From contig SMWY01000014.1 in NCBI GenBank assembly GCA_004356555.1, forward strand, positions 1 to 15,842: a stretch of DNA of 15,842 bases. Reading direction: 5' to 3'. Below the pieces are notes generated by a model. That model was not told the DNA's origin and did no database searches. It worked only from the letters and a program-made list of their open reading frames with translations. This DNA is from Candidatus Dadabacteria bacterium (GTDB taxonomy: Bacteria > Desulfobacterota_D > UBA1144 > Nemesobacterales > UBA2774). The position numbers were made by a program, and so were the translations under genes. How positions within the stretch are numbered: the stretch's first letter is position 1; each line of letters starts with the position of its first letter. This document shows, piece by piece, positions 14,434-15,842 of the stretch.

Positions 14434-14949
14434 ATGAAAAGAATCTTCTTTCTTGAAATCTTAGTATTAACTTTCCTAGTTTTTATTTCTGTCACAGCAG
14501 AAGCTGAGAAAGGTGAAGAAAAAGCGGAGCAGGAGATGGAGATAAAAGCTCTGGTGTTTGATCAAAAAGCGCAAAGCCCTGTTGTTCTCTTAACGAATAA
14601 GGAACAAGATACCGTTTTCCCAATTTGGATAGGCTTATGTGAAGCACGATCGATTGAATTAGAATTGTCTGAAAAAGTTGCTCCTCGTCCCCTCACTTAT
14701 GACTTAATAGCGGCAATTATTAGAACGATGAAAGCCAAGGTAGAGAGGATAGTAATTGTTGATCTTCGCGATCAGGTTTTTTACGCTCAGGTAGAGTTCT
14801 CTGTAAATGGGAAAGTGTCAAAAATTGACGCCCGTCCGAGTGATGCAATCGCGCTTGCATTAAGAATGAACTCACCTATATTTGTAAAAAAAACAGTTCT
14901 AGAGAAAGCCCCTCCCTTAGACTCGGATAAGGAGAAACGGGGGCTCTAA
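14434..14949 (+). CDS. DUF151 / bifunctional nuclease family protein with signal peptide
   Basis: The 171-residue product begins with a signal peptide: MKR, a hydrophobic core to about residue 20, and a likely cleavage site after AEA (22-24). The DUF151 domain follows at about 35-153, with SPVVLL (48-53), FPIWIGLCEA (62-71), the APRPLTYDLI segment (83-92) and the diagnostic IDARPSDAIALALR (131-144). Homologues are called bifunctional nucleases because a plant member degraded RNA and DNA, but activity of bacterial forms is little tested. Many family members lack a signal peptide; here export to periplasm or envelope is predicted. GGGGTGA (14423-14429) precedes the ATG by 4 nt and rules against starting at the internal Met35. 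The 115-bp gap before it holds only a weak hairpin (AATAC/GTATT, 14365-14380). Confidence 0.9.
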   Translation: MKRIFFLEILVLTFLVFISVTAEAEKGEEKAEQEMEIKALVFDQKAQSPVVLLTNKEQDTVFPIWIGLCEARSIELELSEKVAPRPLTYDLIAAIIRTMKAKVERIVIVDLRDQVFYAQVEFSVNGKVSKIDARPSDAIALALRMNSPIFVKKTVLEKAPPLDSDKEKRGL

Positions 14950-15031
14950 ATTACTTCTTGCTTTTAATGAGGTTTCTATAGAGCTTAAAAACCATATATA
15001 TATAGAAATAATCCTTATTATTTGAGGATAT

Positions 15032-15060
15032 TTGACTTATAATTACCCTGTTGCTATCAT
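15032..15060 (+). promoter_or_regulatory. Promoter of pheA
   Basis: TTGACT (15032-15037) and TATCAT (15055-15060) are 17 bp apart, 28 bp upstream of the ATG. No leader peptide or attenuator structure is seen. Confidence 0.6.
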
Positions 15061-15088
15061 TCTCTCAAACCTTTATTGCAGATATAAA

Positions 15089-15842
15089 ATGGGCTCTTCA
15101 ACTAACTTCAACACACTTAGGAAAAAGATAGATTCTCTCGATCAGGAGATACTTAAGCTTTTAAACGATAGGGGTGATATAGCTCTTGAGATTAGAAAGC
15201 TGAAAAGGGAAAATTCTGTAGTGGTATATGACCCGGTCAGAGAGAAGGTCATTGAAAAAAAATTAAAAGAACTTAATGAAGGTCCACTCTCAGACGATTC
15301 GGTTTTAAAAATATTCAGGGAAATAATTTCTGCTTGCCGTTCCCTACAACAGCCAACTAGAGTTGCGTATCTGGGACCTGAAGGGAGCTACTCTCACCAG
15401 GCTTCATTTCATGAGTTCGGAGGTTCGGCAGAGCTTATACCGGTAGGAAGCTTCGAAGAAGTATTTGAGGAAGTGGAAAACGGGAGAGCTTCATTTGGAG
15501 TTGTACCGGTTGAAAACTCAATTGAGGGTTCAGTAACTATGGTGCTTGATCTTTTATCACGGTCACATCTTCAAGTAGCGGCTGAACTCTTTGAAAGGAT
15601 AAACCACTTTCTTCTATCTAGGAACGGAAATATTCAGGATATCAGGATTGTCGCATCCCATCCACAGGCGATTGCTCAGTGCAAGAAGTGGATAAATAAA
15701 AATATTTCAGGTCTTGAACTCCTTGAAACCTCAAGTACGGCTGAAGCGGCTAAGCTTGCCTACAGAAAGAAAAATCTTGCCGCAATAGCCAGTGAATACT
15801 CAGCCTCCATATATAAGCTCAATATTATTCAAAAGAATATAG
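15089..15842 (+). CDS. pheA: Chorismate mutase-prephenate dehydratase (P-protein), 3' end outside window
   Basis: This bifunctional cytoplasmic enzyme converts chorismate to prephenate and then phenylpyruvate for phenylalanine synthesis. Of the product, 251 residues are visible. The AroQ mutase domain (about 8-90) has all active-site residues of the E. coli P-protein at the same numbers: Arg11, Arg28, Lys39, Asp48, Arg51 and Gln88. The dehydratase domain begins at about 91 with RVAYLGPEGSYSHQA and contains VVPVENSIEGSV, SHPQAIAQC and STAEAAKLA. The window ends before the catalytic TRF motif and the ACT regulatory domain, so their presence cannot be checked. The ATG 15089 has a poor ribosome site (GCAGAT). 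Its own promoter (15032-15060) separates it from the DUF151 gene. Confidence 0.95.
   Translation, partial: MGSSTNFNTLRKKIDSLDQEILKLLNDRGDIALEIRKLKRENSVVVYDPVREKVIEKKLKELNEGPLSDDSVLKIFREIISACRSLQQPTRVAYLGPEGSYSHQASFHEFGGSAELIPVGSFEEVFEEVENGRASFGVVPVENSIEGSVTMVLDLLSRSHLQVAAELFERINHFLLSRNGNIQDIRIVASHPQAIAQCKKWINKNISGLELLETSSTAEAAKLAYRKKNLAAIASEYSASIYKLNIIQKNI

Noticed and set aside
14943..14984. Inverted repeat GCTCTA/TAGAGC after the DUF151 gene as a terminator
   Set aside because: The 6-bp stem encloses a 30-nt loop and no T-run follows, so it is too weak to call.
1..15842. Mobile elements, CRISPR arrays, tRNA or rRNA genes, phage attachment sites
   Set aside because: I looked across both strands for transposase-like frames, regularly spaced repeats and tRNA-like clover leaves and saw none. 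The isomerase remnant is the only sign of rearrangement.

Overview
The window is an AT-rich bacterial chromosome segment (by eye about 35-40% G+C) centred on the replication origin. The gene content points to a diderm bacterium: GspL/GspM/GspN of a type II secretion platform, a secreted DUF151 protein, and a fused chorismate mutase-prephenate dehydratase. GspN together with these other genes suggests a deltaproteobacterium-like lineage (Desulfobacterota, Dadabacteria or a relative). That placement is inference; the sequence does not fix the phylum.

Left part (1-4811). The C-terminal end of a DUF427 protein is followed by a TetR-family regulator and a 1134-residue fused isobutyryl-CoA mutase (IcmF: B12 domain, MeaB-like G-protein, mutase). 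The regulator gene and icmF have near-identical promoters: TTGACA, 18 bp, a -10 box, 5 bp, then the same 14-bp palindrome TGAACGAGCGTTCA. This is a self-contained regulated acyl-CoA module. Behind icmF, on the minus strand, lies a 41-codon N-terminal remnant of a 2-hydroxychromene-2-carboxylate isomerase-like gene, then a strong bidirectional terminator.

Middle (4812-9005). A non-haem ferritin (minus strand, with a Fur-box-like site upstream of its promoter) diverges from a UMF1-family MFS transporter. Then come dnaA and two DnaA-box clusters, one on each side of it, as in bipartite origins. The dnaA-dnaN interval has perfect DnaA boxes, six in-phase DnaA-trios and a 27/30 A+T unwinding segment, a layout very like the Bacillus subtilis unwinding region. 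DnaA has about 50 extra residues ahead of its usual first domain. Sampled G/C composition changes sign across this region, consistent with the origin.

Right part (9006-15842). dnaN is followed, without recF, by comF, then the tightly coupled gspL-gspM-gspN set, a small cupin, a signal-peptide-bearing DUF151 (bifunctional nuclease family) protein and the first 251 codons of pheA, which runs off the window. No tRNA, rRNA, CRISPR array, insertion sequence or complete mobile element is visible. The most notable items are the origin architecture, the N-terminally extended DnaA, the duplicated TetR operator and the isomerase gene remnant. I did not find a clearly new multi-gene system.
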